Part shown: piece after piece, positions 26,138 to 34,745 of the stretch
Numbering within the stretch: the first letter of the stretch is position 1
Layout: the number at the start of each line of letters is the position of its first letter
Assembly: GCA_041398605.1 (NCBI GenBank)
Contig: JAWKUK010000007.1
Span: 1-64,000 of the forward strand
Source: JAWKUK01 sp041398605
Lineage (GTDB): Bacteria; Planctomycetota; UBA1135; GCA-002686595
Direction of reading: 5' to 3'
Length of the DNA: 64,000 bases
Notes under the pieces: generated by a model
Databases searched by the model: none
Told to the model about the DNA's origin: nothing
What the model saw: the letters and a program-made list of their open reading frames with translations, nothing else
Program-made: the position numbers and the translations under genes

Positions 26138-27352
26138 ATGAAGACCCGACCTCACCTCGCTAGATTCCTTGGCACCGCGGCGTATGCCCTGGCCGTCCCC
26201 GCTGCGTTCGCGCAGTCGTTCAGCTTCCCTTCGTTCCCGAACGCCAACGGCCTCGCCCTCAACGGCAGCGCCAACGTCACGGGCAACGGCTTGGTGCTGA
26301 CGCCCGCGCAAAACACGCAGCGCGGATCAGCCTTCTACGATCAGGCCGTCAACGTTGGTGGCGGCTTCAGAACGACCTTCTCCTTCTTCGTCTCCAACGA
26401 CGGGGCCGATGGCTTCGCCTTCATCGTGCAGAACGACCCGCGCGGGACGCTGGCCCTCGGCGACGATGGGACTTCGCTCGGCTATTCGAGCTACACGATC
26501 CCAGGTGGGACGGCGATGGTGAACTCGATCGCGATCGAGTTCGACCTGTGGGACAGCGGCGCCCAGGCGGGCGACACGAGCGCGAACGAAGTCTCGATTC
26601 ACACCGATGGCGTGAACGACAACCGCTTCGAAGAGGCGTTCTCGCTCGGCAACGCGACGCCCAACGTGAACATGAGCGATGGCGCGGTGCACACGGTCCA
26701 GATCGACTACGCGCCTGGGACCCTGACGGTCTTCGTCGACGACCTCCTCAACCCGGTGCTCTCCGTCCCGTACAGTTTCGCGACGGGCGGGACGCACCTA
26801 GGAGGGACCGCGGTCGGCGGCTTGAACTTGATCGGCGGGACGTCGGCGTTTGTCGGGTTCACAGGCACGACGGGAGGGGTCAACGAGGTCCACGAGATCC
26901 GTTCGTGGCAGTTCGGTCCCCTGTCCCTAGGCGTTCCCTACTGCTCCGCTGCGAACAACTCGACGGGCGGCCCGGGCGCCCTCGCCGCGGACGGCACCAG
27001 CGCCACTGCCGCCAACAACGTCACCCTGCGCGTGTCGGGTCTCCCCAACAACGCCTTCGGGTTCTTCTTGACGAGCCGCACACAGGGCTTCGTCATGAAC
27101 CCTGGCGGCAGCTCTGGCAACCTCTGCCTCGGCGGCGCCATCGGGCGCTATGTAGGTCCAGGTCAGATCAAGAACTCGGGCGCGACCGGCGGCTTCCAGC
27201 TGGCGCTCAATCTGACCACCACGCCCACGCCGACAGGGATCGTGCAAATCGTCCCCGGTGAGTCGTGGAACTTCCAAGCCTGGCACCGCGATTCAGCCTC
27301 TGGCAGCGCGACCTCGAACTTCACCAACGGCCTTCAGATCGTCTTCCATTGA
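26138..27352 (+). CDS. Secreted L-type lectin-like protein with NSTG/LCLGG domain
   Basis: A 404-residue protein with a signal peptide (AVPAAFAQ). Residues about 25-265 match the legume/L-type lectin pattern: SFSFPSFPNANGLALNGSA at the start, ADGFAFIVQNDPRG, NSIAIEFDLWDS with ANEVSIHTDG, then VHTVQIDYAPGTLTVFVDDL and FVGFTGTTGGVNEVHEI. These folds bind carbohydrate, often with metal ions coordinated by the Asp/Asn residues seen here. Residues about 268-404 are the shared domain (YCSAANNSTGG, GNLCLGGAIGRYVGPGQI, ESWNFQAWHRD, SNFTNGLQIVFH). A perfect 12-bp hairpin follows the stop. Confidence 0.82.
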   Translation: MKTRPHLARFLGTAAYALAVPAAFAQSFSFPSFPNANGLALNGSANVTGNGLVLTPAQNTQRGSAFYDQAVNVGGGFRTTFSFFVSNDGADGFAFIVQNDPRGTLALGDDGTSLGYSSYTIPGGTAMVNSIAIEFDLWDSGAQAGDTSANEVSIHTDGVNDNRFEEAFSLGNATPNVNMSDGAVHTVQIDYAPGTLTVFVDDLLNPVLSVPYSFATGGTHLGGTAVGGLNLIGGTSAFVGFTGTTGGVNEVHEIRSWQFGPLSLGVPYCSAANNSTGGPGALAADGTSATAANNVTLRVSGLPNNAFGFFLTSRTQGFVMNPGGSSGNLCLGGAIGRYVGPGQIKNSGATGGFQLALNLTTTPTPTGIVQIVPGESWNFQAWHRDSASGSATSNFTNGLQIVFH

Positions 27353-27364
27353 GGTCTCGGTCTC

Positions 27365-27391
27365 GCTCTGCGGCGAAGGTCGCCGCAGAGC
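27365..27391 (+). terminator. Stem-loop after lectin-like gene
   Basis: gctctgcggcga (27365-27376) pairs perfectly with tcgccgcagagc (27380-27391) around the 3-nt loop agg, 12 bp after the stop codon. No T-run follows. Confidence 0.6.
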
Positions 27392-27623
27392 TGGCCGGGC
27401 AGCCATGGACTACGCTGCTGCAGTCCGTTGGAGCCTCGTTGCGCTGATGGGGAGGGCCCGCGCCCGCCTCCTCCACGCCACTTGAGAGCAGAAGCTTGGT
27501 GTCCTGGTGGAAGCTGCGACCGCAGCGCCGCCAGGTCCCGGGTCCGCGTACGAACGCGATGGTCGACAGTAGCTGGGCGGCGCGCCCTTCCCCGTTCCGC
27601 GCCCCGCAGCGCACAATCCGGGC

Positions 27624-28616
27624 ATGGTCATCCTTGTGACTGGCGCGACGGGGTTCCTTGGGGGGGCCGTCGCGCGACGCCTCGCGCTCGACGGGAGCGT
27701 GCTCGCGACCGGTCGAAGGCCCGAGCGCGGGCGCGCGCTCGTTGAAGGCGGCGTGTCGTTCCTCGCCGCCGAGTTGTCCGACCCGCGGCAGGTCGCGGCC
27801 CTGTTCGCCGGAGGCCGGGTGCACGTCGTGCTCCACTGCGCTGCCCTGTCAGCGCCCTGGGGGCGTCGCGCGGCCTTTGAAGCCGCCAATGTGGACGCCA
27901 CCCGCAATCTTGTCGAGGCCGCGCTGGGGTCCCAGGTCGCGCGCTTTGTACACGTGTCGACACCTGCAGTGTACTTCGACGGTAGGGATCGCCACGACGT
28001 GCGTGAAGACGCACCGCTTCCGCGCCCGCGCAACCACTATGCGCGCACGAAGTTGGCGGCCGAGCGTGTCATCGACGCCGCGGTGCAGCGAGGCTTGCCC
28101 GCGATCACCCTGCGGCCACGCGCGCTCTTCGGACCCGGCGACACGACGATCTTCCCGCGCCTCCTGCGGGCCATGGAGCATGGTCGTTTGCCGATCCTGG
28201 GTTCGGGTACCAATCGCATTGACCTGACCTATATCGACAATGCCGTCAAAGCGCTCGAACTCGCGCTTGCCGCGCCAGAAGACTTCGTCGGCCGCACGTA
28301 CAACATCACCGACGGCGCGCCGCTCGCGCTGTGGCCGCTGCTGCAGCGCCTCGCCGCAGAGCTCGGCTTCAAGCCTCCTACACGTCGTGTGTCGCGGCGC
28401 GCTGCGCACGCGCTCGCAGGGGGCCTCGAGCTGCTATATCGAGGCCTCGGGCTCGCGCGTGAGCCCCTCTTGACGCGTTACACCGTGGGCCTCCTCAGCG
28501 CCGACACGACCCTCGACATCAGCGCCGCGCGCGGCGACTTGGGTTACGAGCCAGAGGTCGGCTTCGAGGCGGGCCTCGCGCGCTTTCTCGCTTGGTGGAA
28601 GGCAGGCGCGCGGTGA
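27624..28616 (+). CDS. NAD(P)-dependent SDR-type reductase, 3beta-HSD/OleD-like
   Basis: A 330-residue extended short-chain dehydrogenase. The dinucleotide-binding motif TGATGFLGG is at 7-15; catalytic Ser112, Tyr139 and Lys143 (YARTK) follow, with VHCAA-like HCAALSAPWG and the ALFGPGD segment. The nearest well-known groups are 3beta-hydroxysteroid dehydrogenase/isomerase and OleD, which reduces 2-alkyl-3-oxoalkanoates in olefin synthesis. OleA, OleB and OleC are not in the window, so that pathway is not claimed. The stop overlaps the following hydrolase start by GTGA, and the third gene also overlaps, so the three form an operon. Confidence 0.8.
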   Translation: MVILVTGATGFLGGAVARRLALDGSVLATGRRPERGRALVEGGVSFLAAELSDPRQVAALFAGGRVHVVLHCAALSAPWGRRAAFEAANVDATRNLVEAALGSQVARFVHVSTPAVYFDGRDRHDVREDAPLPRPRNHYARTKLAAERVIDAAVQRGLPAITLRPRALFGPGDTTIFPRLLRAMEHGRLPILGSGTNRIDLTYIDNAVKALELALAAPEDFVGRTYNITDGAPLALWPLLQRLAAELGFKPPTRRVSRRAAHALAGGLELLYRGLGLAREPLLTRYTVGLLSADTTLDISAARGDLGYEPEVGFEAGLARFLAWWKAGAR

Positions 28617-29467
28617 GCCAGGTCGAATTGACGCTCATGGCGGCCGGGCACTGCGTCCACCCGGAGCACGCGGTGCACCGCAACTGGCGTCTGCGCGCGC
28701 TGGAGTTCCCCGCGATGTTCGCGCTCATTGAGCACCCGCGCCGCGGGCCGATCCTCTTCGACACGGGCTACGCGCAGGCGTTCCTCGATGCGACGCGCGC
28801 GTTTCCTGGGCAGCTCTATCGGTGGGTGACGCCTGTCACTGCAGAGCCATCGGACTTCGCCGTGGCGCAGTTGGCGCGTCGTGGCATCGCGGCGGATGAC
28901 GTCGAGTTGATCATCGCCTCACACTTTCATGGCGACCATGTGGCGGGGCTCGGCGACTTTCCGCGCGCGAAGATCCTGTACTTCGACGCCGCGTGGCGCG
29001 CCGTAGCCGGTCGACGTGGGCTCGGCGCGCTGCGGCGCGGGTTCCTGCCCGAGCTCGTTCCGCGCGACTTCGCGGCCCGCGCGGCGCCGATTGAGGCGCA
29101 GCGCTTTGCGCCGTTGCCCGGGGAGTTCACGCCTTTCCGTACTGGTGTCGATCTCCTCGGCGACGGGGCGCTCTGGGCTGTGATGTTGCCCGGTCACGCG
29201 GCGGGCCAGCTGGGCCTCTTCGTGCGCGACGCGCGCCGCGGGACCGTGTTCCTCTGCGCAGACGCTTGTTGGACCAGCCGCGCGCTGCGCGACGAGCGCA
29301 TGCCGTCGGCCGTCGCGCGCTTGCTGTTCGACGACTGGGGCGCGTACCGCGCGACGCTCGGGGAGGTGGCGGCCTATCAGCGCTTGCACCCCAGCCTGGA
29401 GGTCGTGCCTTCGCATTGTGTCGAGGCGTTGAGGCGCTTTGGCGTTGGGCGAGGGGCCTGGAATTGA
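28613..29467 (+). CDS. Metallo-beta-lactamase fold hydrolase
   Basis: A 284-residue protein with the metal-binding motif HFHGDH (H104, H106, D108, H109), an early LFDTGYA motif, a later MLPGHAAGQLGL histidine site and FLCADACW supplying the bridging Asp. This is the set of ligands for a dinuclear-metal hydrolase of the MBL superfamily (lactonase, glyoxalase II-like and others). The substrate is unknown; the neighbours suggest lipid or acyl intermediates. The start is GTG 28613, overlapping the reductase TGA. The last stop and the next start share an A (TGATG). Confidence 0.82.
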   Translation: MSQVELTLMAAGHCVHPEHAVHRNWRLRALEFPAMFALIEHPRRGPILFDTGYAQAFLDATRAFPGQLYRWVTPVTAEPSDFAVAQLARRGIAADDVELIIASHFHGDHVAGLGDFPRAKILYFDAAWRAVAGRRGLGALRRGFLPELVPRDFAARAAPIEAQRFAPLPGEFTPFRTGVDLLGDGALWAVMLPGHAAGQLGLFVRDARRGTVFLCADACWTSRALRDERMPSAVARLLFDDWGAYRATLGEVAAYQRLHPSLEVVPSHCVEALRRFGVGRGAWN

Positions 29468-30720
29468 TGCTCTCGGCGTTGGAGGGCGTCGGCGTCGCCG
29501 CGTCGTTCATCTACAGCGCGTGGCTCGTCGCGCGCTGCTCGCTCGCGCTCGCGCGTGTGCGTGACGAGCCCGAGCTCACGGACAGCGCCGAGGCGGATGC
29601 TGTCAGGCCCCGTCGGTCGGTCACGCTGATGCAGCCCATCCTCTCTGGGGACCCTGAGTTGGAGTTCGTCCTCAGCGAAACGCTCGCGCGGACTCCGGAC
29701 TGGGCGCGTTTTCTATGGCTGGTCGACGAGGGCGACGCGGCCGGCCGCGAGGTCGCTGAGCGGCTGGCGCGAGCGGACGCGGGAGCGCGCGTCGCGGTGC
29801 GCCTCTGTCCGCCGTCGCGCTTCGACCAGAACCCGAAGTCGATGAAGCTCGCGCTGGGCCTCTCGGAGGTCGCCACGCCGTTTGTCGGAGTCTTGGACGA
29901 TGACACGATCATCGGGACCGCGAACCTCTGCGCGGCGCTCAACGTGCTGGGGGATGATGTGCGCCCCGGCCGCGCGGAGCTCTATACTGGGCTCCCGAGC
30001 TACGACCTGCCCGTCACGTTCGGCGCGCCGCTGGCCAACGCGCTGCTCGCGTCGTTCGTCAACGACAGCGCGGCCTTGACGTATCTGCCCTTGCAGCGGT
30101 GGCTCGGCGCGGTGTCGATCAACGGCATGTTCTATGTCGCGGCGACCGAGCGCATGCGCGCCTCGGACGCGTTCCACGCGATCGAGGGCGAGCTCTGCGA
30201 CGACTATGCGCTCGCGCAGCTTGCGCGCCGGGAAGGTTGGAGGATTCACCAAGGTTCGGCAGGGTTGCGCTTGCGTTCGTCGCTCGTCGACTTGCGCGCG
30301 TATCGCTCGCAAATGCACCGCTGGTTCGTCTTCGGGCGTGTATTGGTGCGGGACCAGCCACCCGGCGTTCGCTGTGCGCTCGCCCTCGCGTTCGGCGCGC
30401 CGCCCGTGTTGCTTTGGTTGTCGCTCGCTGGCGCGTGCGCAGGTTGGCTGGGCGCAGCGTCGTTCGCAGGCGTGCTCTCTGTGCGGGGCACCTGTCTGCG
30501 TCGCCTGGGCGACGTCGTCTTCGCGACACGTCCAGGGCCGCGACCGGCGCGGCGCCTCGTCGCCGGGCTCGTGGCAGAGCTCGCGCAGCCGCTGCACTTC
30601 ATGGGCGCGCTCGTCAACCCGCGGATCCAATGGCGTTCGCGTGCGATCACCGTCGGGCGGGATGGCGCCTTTCGTGAAGCGTGTCCTGCCCATAGAAACG
30701 AGGCGTCGCGCGCGGAGTGA
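29467..30720 (+). CDS. Glycosyltransferase, GT21 ceramide glucosyltransferase-like
   Basis: A 417-residue protein: an N-terminal helix (GVAASFIYSAWLVARCSLAL), a GT-A catalytic region with LDDDTII (D144-146), NGMFYVAA, EGELCDDYALAQLARREGW and QMHRW, and C-terminal hydrophobic helices (ALAFGAPPVLLWLSLAGACAGWL). The D, D, D and (Q/R)xxRW order is that of GT21 glucosylceramide synthases and related GT2 enzymes, which glycosylate lipids at the membrane. With the reductase and hydrolase it makes a tightly coupled three-gene unit, consistent with making or modifying a glycolipid; that role is inferred. Confidence 0.78.
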   Translation: MLSALEGVGVAASFIYSAWLVARCSLALARVRDEPELTDSAEADAVRPRRSVTLMQPILSGDPELEFVLSETLARTPDWARFLWLVDEGDAAGREVAERLARADAGARVAVRLCPPSRFDQNPKSMKLALGLSEVATPFVGVLDDDTIIGTANLCAALNVLGDDVRPGRAELYTGLPSYDLPVTFGAPLANALLASFVNDSAALTYLPLQRWLGAVSINGMFYVAATERMRASDAFHAIEGELCDDYALAQLARREGWRIHQGSAGLRLRSSLVDLRAYRSQMHRWFVFGRVLVRDQPPGVRCALALAFGAPPVLLWLSLAGACAGWLGAASFAGVLSVRGTCLRRLGDVVFATRPGPRPARRLVAGLVAELAQPLHFMGALVNPRIQWRSRAITVGRDGAFREACPAHRNEASRAE

Positions 30721-30776
30721 GCCCGAAGTGGCGCTAGAATCGGGGGCAAGTTCCTGCCCTCGAGCCCCGCGCCGCC

Positions 30777-31337
30777 ATGGCTGAGTTCTTCGAAGCGATC
30801 GACGACCAACACCGCGAGTTCATCGCACGCCAGCCGCTGTTCGTCGTCGCAACGGCGACGGCATCCGGGCGCATCAACGTGTCTCCGAAGGGCTACGACG
30901 TGTTTCGCGTGCTCGGTCCGAAGCGCGTCGCTTACCTCGACCTCGGCGGCTCCGGCAACGAGACGCACGCGCACCTCGTCGCCGATGGTCGCGTCACGAT
31001 CCTGTTCAACAGCTTCGAGAACCCGGCGCGGATCATGCGGATCTACGGCAAGGGGCGGCCGGTGCTGCCGCAGGACGACGAGTGGGGCGCGCTGGCAGCG
31101 CACTTCACGCTCCTGCCCGGCACACGGCAGATCTTCGACATCGAGGTCGAGTCGCTCCAGACGAGCTGCGGCTACGGTGTCCCCTTCATGGAGCTGACGG
31201 CGGCGCGCGAGACGCTGATCAAAGCGCACGCGAAGGTGGATCCAGACGTCTGGGTCGCCAAGTACTCAACGCGCGTCCGTAGCATCGACGGCCTCCCAAC
31301 TCGCGCGACGGACCGGTACTTCGGCGCCGGTTCGTAG
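30777..31337 (+). CDS. Pyridoxamine 5'-phosphate oxidase family protein
   Basis: A 186-residue protein with the PNPOx-like split-barrel pattern: FFEAIDDQHREFIARQPLFVVATA, GRINVSPKGYDVFRVL, VAYLDLGGSGNETHAHLVADGRVTILF, RIMRIYGKG, then the family end CGYGVPFMEL. Members bind FMN or F420 and reduce or oxidise varied small molecules, so the substrate is unknown. It is 56 bp after the glycosyltransferase and may belong to the same transcript. The ATG at 30777 gives full family length. Confidence 0.85.
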   Translation: MAEFFEAIDDQHREFIARQPLFVVATATASGRINVSPKGYDVFRVLGPKRVAYLDLGGSGNETHAHLVADGRVTILFNSFENPARIMRIYGKGRPVLPQDDEWGALAAHFTLLPGTRQIFDIEVESLQTSCGYGVPFMELTAARETLIKAHAKVDPDVWVAKYSTRVRSIDGLPTRATDRYFGAGS

Positions 31338-31628
31338 GGAGCGGTCCCTCGGCCCCCAGTGGCGCGTCGCCGCGCGCCCGCACGGTGCGTCGCCGCGTGG
31401 CAGCCGGGCCAAGGGGGAGCCCCGACAGGCGCAGGCCCGGCATGGCTCCAGGCTTGAGGCGGATCGGTCGAAACCTGTGCCGGGGCTTCCTCCCGGTCCG
31501 GGCGCCGGAATCGCCCAGGAAGGCCGAACTGTCGCGGCCAGGCCGCAGCGCATCGGGCGCGTTGACCCCATACTCTTACGCCCAGGATGGCCCTACCCCC
31601 GTCCCCCGAGCCCGCAGGGCCCTGCACC

Positions 31629-32528
31629 ATGAATCGGACCCACCTCCAACGCCTCGAGGCCGAGAGCATCCACATCCTCCGCGAGGTCGTCGCCGAGTGC
31701 GAGCGTCCCGTGATGATGTACTCCATCGGCAAGGACTCGGCCACGATGTTGCATCTGGCTCGGAAGGCGTTCTATCCGTCGCCGCCGCCGTTCCCGCTGC
31801 TGCACGTGGACACGACGTGGAAGTTCCGCGACATGTACGCGATGCGGGACCGGATGGCGCGCGAGACGGGGACGGAGCTCCTCGTGTGGCAGAACCCGGA
31901 GGCCAAGGCGCAGGGCATCAACCCGTTCGACCACGGCAGCCAGGTCCACACGGACACCTGGAAGACGCAGGGGCTCAAGCAGGCGCTCGACCACTACGGC
32001 TTCGACGCGGCCTTCGGCGGCGCGCGGCGTGACGAGGAGAAGAGCCGCGCCAAGGAGCGCGTGTTCAGCTTTCGCAGTGACCAGCATCGCTGGGACCCCA
32101 AGGCGCAGCGCCCCGAGCTCTGGAGCCTCTACAACGCGCGCAAGCGGGCCGGGGAGTCGATCCGCGTCTTCCCGATCAGCAACTGGACGGAGCTCGACGT
32201 CTGGCAGTACATCTACCTGGAGGACATCCCGATCGTGCCGCTCTACTTCGCCGCCGAGCGGCCGGTCGTCGAGCGCAACGGGACCCTCTTGATGGTCGAT
32301 GACGAGCGCTTCAGGCTGCGGCCGGGCGAGCAGCCCGTGCCGCGCAAGATCCGCTTCCGGACGCTCGGGTGTTACCCGCTCAGCGGCGCGATCGAGAGCG
32401 GCGCCGACACGCTGCCTGCGATCATCCAGGAGATGCTGCTCGCTCGCACCAGCGAGCGCCAAGGGCGCATGATCGACCACGACGAGTCCGCGTCGATGGA
32501 GAAGAAGAAGCAAGAGGGGTACTTCTAG
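31629..32528 (+). CDS. cysD: Sulfate adenylyltransferase subunit 2
   Basis: A 299-residue ATP sulfurylase small subunit. MMYSIGKDSATMLHLARKAF contains the PP-loop; PLLHVDTTWKFRDMYAMRD, FGGARRDEEKSRAKER and FRTLGCYPL are conserved CysD segments. With CysN it makes adenosine 5'-phosphosulfate from sulfate and ATP, the first step of assimilatory sulfate activation. ATG 31629 starts the conserved MNRTHLQRLEAESIHILREV region. The stop TAG overlaps the cysNC GTG start (TAGTG), a normal operon arrangement. Confidence 0.95.
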   Translation: MNRTHLQRLEAESIHILREVVAECERPVMMYSIGKDSATMLHLARKAFYPSPPPFPLLHVDTTWKFRDMYAMRDRMARETGTELLVWQNPEAKAQGINPFDHGSQVHTDTWKTQGLKQALDHYGFDAAFGGARRDEEKSRAKERVFSFRSDQHRWDPKAQRPELWSLYNARKRAGESIRVFPISNWTELDVWQYIYLEDIPIVPLYFAAERPVVERNGTLLMVDDERFRLRPGEQPVPRKIRFRTLGCYPLSGAIESGADTLPAIIQEMLLARTSERQGRMIDHDESASMEKKKQEGYF

Positions 32529-34432
32529 TGAGCAACGCGTCCGACCTCATCGCCTCCGACATCGAGGCTTACCTGCGTCAGCACGAGCACAAGAGCCTCC
32601 TGCGCTTCATCACCTGTGGGAGCGTCGACGACGGCAAGAGCACGTTGATCGGCCGCCTCCTGTTCGACGCCAAGATGCTGTTCGAGGACCAGCTCGCAGC
32701 GATCGAAGCCGACAGCAAGAAGTGGGGCACTCAGGGCGGCGACATCGACTTCGCGCTGCTCGTCGACGGCCTCGCGGCCGAGCGCGAGCAAGGGATCACG
32801 ATCGACGTCGCTTACCGCTACTTCAGCACGGACCAGCGCAAGTTCATCGTCGCCGACACGCCCGGCCACGAGCAGTACACGCGCAACATGATCACCGGCG
32901 CGTCGACCGCCGACGTCGCCGTGATCCTGATCGACGCGCGTCGGGGGGTGCTGACGCAGACGCGCCGCCACAGCTTCCTCGTCAGCCTGATCGGGATCCG
33001 GAGCGTCGTGCTCGCGATCAACAAGATGGACCTCGTCGACTACGACGAGGCGGTCTTCAATCGCATCGTCGCTGACTACCGCGTGTTCGCGCAGCAGGTC
33101 GGCCTCGAGGACATCACTGCGATCCCCTTGTCGGCCCTGAAGGGCGACAACATGCTGCAGCAGAGCGCCCGGACGCCTTGGTACACGGGCCCGACGCTGA
33201 TGGGCTGGCTCGAGACCGTCGAGGTCGACGAAGAGCGCCGACAGCGGGCCCCCATGCGCCTCGGCGTGCAGTGGGTGAACCGCCCGAACCTCGACTTCCG
33301 TGGCTTTACAGGGCGCCTCGCGTCGGGCGAGGTCCGGCCCGGAGATCGTGTGCGCATCCAGCCCTCGGGCCGCGAGAGCACGGTCGCGAGGATCGTCTCC
33401 GCTGACGGTGATCTGCCGCTCGCCATCGCCGGGGACTCGATCACATTGACGCTCACTGACGAGGTCGACGTCTCGCGCGGCGATGTCATCAGCGGCGCCG
33501 ACGATCCGCCCGAGGTCGCGGACCAATTCGAGGCCACGCTCGTGTGGATGTCCGAGGAGCCGATGTACCCGGGCCGGGTGTACCTCCTGAAGATCGGCAC
33601 GCGCACCGTCAACGCGACCATCACGGAGCCCAAGTACCGCATCAACGTCAATACGCTCGAGCGCCTCGCGGCCAAGCAGCTGACGCTCAACGAGATCGGC
33701 GAGGTCAACCTCTCGCTCGACCGCCAGATCGCGTTCGAACCGTACACCGTGAGTCGCGAGATGGGCGGCTTCATCCTGATCGATCGCCAGTCGAACGCGA
33801 CCGTCGGGGCCGGGATGTTGCGCTTCGCGCTGCGCCGCGCGCACAACATTCACCTGCAGCACGTCGACGTGAACAAGGCCGCGCGCGCCGCCCAGAAGGG
33901 CCAGCGCCCGTGCGTTGTGTGGTTCACGGGGCTCTCCGGCGCGGGCAAGAGCACCATCGCGAACCTGCTGGAGAAGAGGCTCCACGCCGAGGGTCGCCAC
34001 ACGTACTTGCTGGACGGCGACAACGTGCGTCACGGATTGAACCGGGACCTCGGCTTCACCGAGGCCGACCGCGTCGAGAACATCCGGCGCGTGGCCGAGG
34101 TCGCGGGCTTGATGGTCGACGCGGGGCTCATCGTCATCACCGCGTTCATCTCGCCGTTCCGAGCCGAGCGCGCGATCGCCCGTGGGCGCGTGGCCGAGGA
34201 CGAGTTCGTCGAGGTGCATGTCGATACGCCGCTCGATGTCGCGGAGCAGCGTGACGTCAAGGGGCTCTACAAGAAGGCCCGTCGCGGCGAGCTCAAGAAC
34301 TTCACGGGCATTGACTCGCCGTACGAGGCGCCGGAGGACCCCGAGCTGCGGGTGAACACGGCTGAGATCACGGCGGAAGAAGCGGCCGACATGGTCGTTG
34401 CGAGGCTCCGAGAGCTCGGCGTCATCGCCTGA
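32528..34432 (+). CDS. cysNC: Bifunctional sulfate adenylyltransferase subunit 1/APS kinase
   Basis: A 634-residue fusion. The CysN part (about 1-440) is an EF-Tu-like GTPase: GSVDDGKSTLIGRLL (G1), DTPGHEQYTRNM (G3), NKMD (G4), followed by beta-barrel domains. The CysC part (about 455-634) has P-loop GLSGAGKSTIA, DGDNVRHGLNRDLGF, FISPFRAER and KGLYKKARRGE. It drives APS formation and then phosphorylates APS to PAPS in the cytoplasm. GTG 32528 is chosen because it overlaps the cysD stop and begins the conserved SNASDLIASDIEAYLRQHE region. Confidence 0.95.
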   Translation: MSNASDLIASDIEAYLRQHEHKSLLRFITCGSVDDGKSTLIGRLLFDAKMLFEDQLAAIEADSKKWGTQGGDIDFALLVDGLAAEREQGITIDVAYRYFSTDQRKFIVADTPGHEQYTRNMITGASTADVAVILIDARRGVLTQTRRHSFLVSLIGIRSVVLAINKMDLVDYDEAVFNRIVADYRVFAQQVGLEDITAIPLSALKGDNMLQQSARTPWYTGPTLMGWLETVEVDEERRQRAPMRLGVQWVNRPNLDFRGFTGRLASGEVRPGDRVRIQPSGRESTVARIVSADGDLPLAIAGDSITLTLTDEVDVSRGDVISGADDPPEVADQFEATLVWMSEEPMYPGRVYLLKIGTRTVNATITEPKYRINVNTLERLAAKQLTLNEIGEVNLSLDRQIAFEPYTVSREMGGFILIDRQSNATVGAGMLRFALRRAHNIHLQHVDVNKAARAAQKGQRPCVVWFTGLSGAGKSTIANLLEKRLHAEGRHTYLLDGDNVRHGLNRDLGFTEADRVENIRRVAEVAGLMVDAGLIVITAFISPFRAERAIARGRVAEDEFVEVHVDTPLDVAEQRDVKGLYKKARRGELKNFTGIDSPYEAPEDPELRVNTAEITAEEAADMVVARLRELGVIA

Positions 34433-34452
34433 GGCGCGCGTGCAGCGAGATC

Positions 34453-34483
34453 GCTCCCGGGCCGGCCCTTGCCGCCCGGGAGC
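34453..34483 (+). terminator. Stem-loop after cysNC
   Basis: gctcccgggc (34453-34462) pairs perfectly with gcccgggagc (34474-34483) across an 11-nt loop, about 20 bp after the cysNC stop. The rest of the 313-bp gap up to the ABC-F gene holds nothing else I can support. Confidence 0.55.
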
Positions 34484-34745
34484 ATCGCACGCAGAGACCG
34501 CTGCATCGATCGACGCCGCAGCGCCCATGCGCCGTGCGCGCGCCCAGCTCCCGACCTGGGCCATGCCGCGTGACATCAGGCTCGCCGGGCCTTCCCGCGC
34601 ACAGGCGAAGCGCTCGACCTGTCGCCGGCGCCGCGGCGCGGTCCCCAATCGGTCTCATCAACGGGCCTCGAAGGCCGCAGGGCGGGGCAGCGGCAGGCGT
34701 CACCATGGCTATTCGCGGAGGCCGCCTGCATACTCGCCGCCCCCC

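Noticed and set aside
27624..30720. Calling the operon an olefin (ole) cluster
   Set aside because: Only an OleD-like reductase is present; OleA, OleB and OleC homologues are absent from the window.
32525..34648. A 707-codon open frame antisense to cysNC
   Set aside because: It is the complementary shadow of a well-conserved gene in GC-rich DNA; its product is a low-complexity Arg/Val/Asp-rich sequence without motifs.
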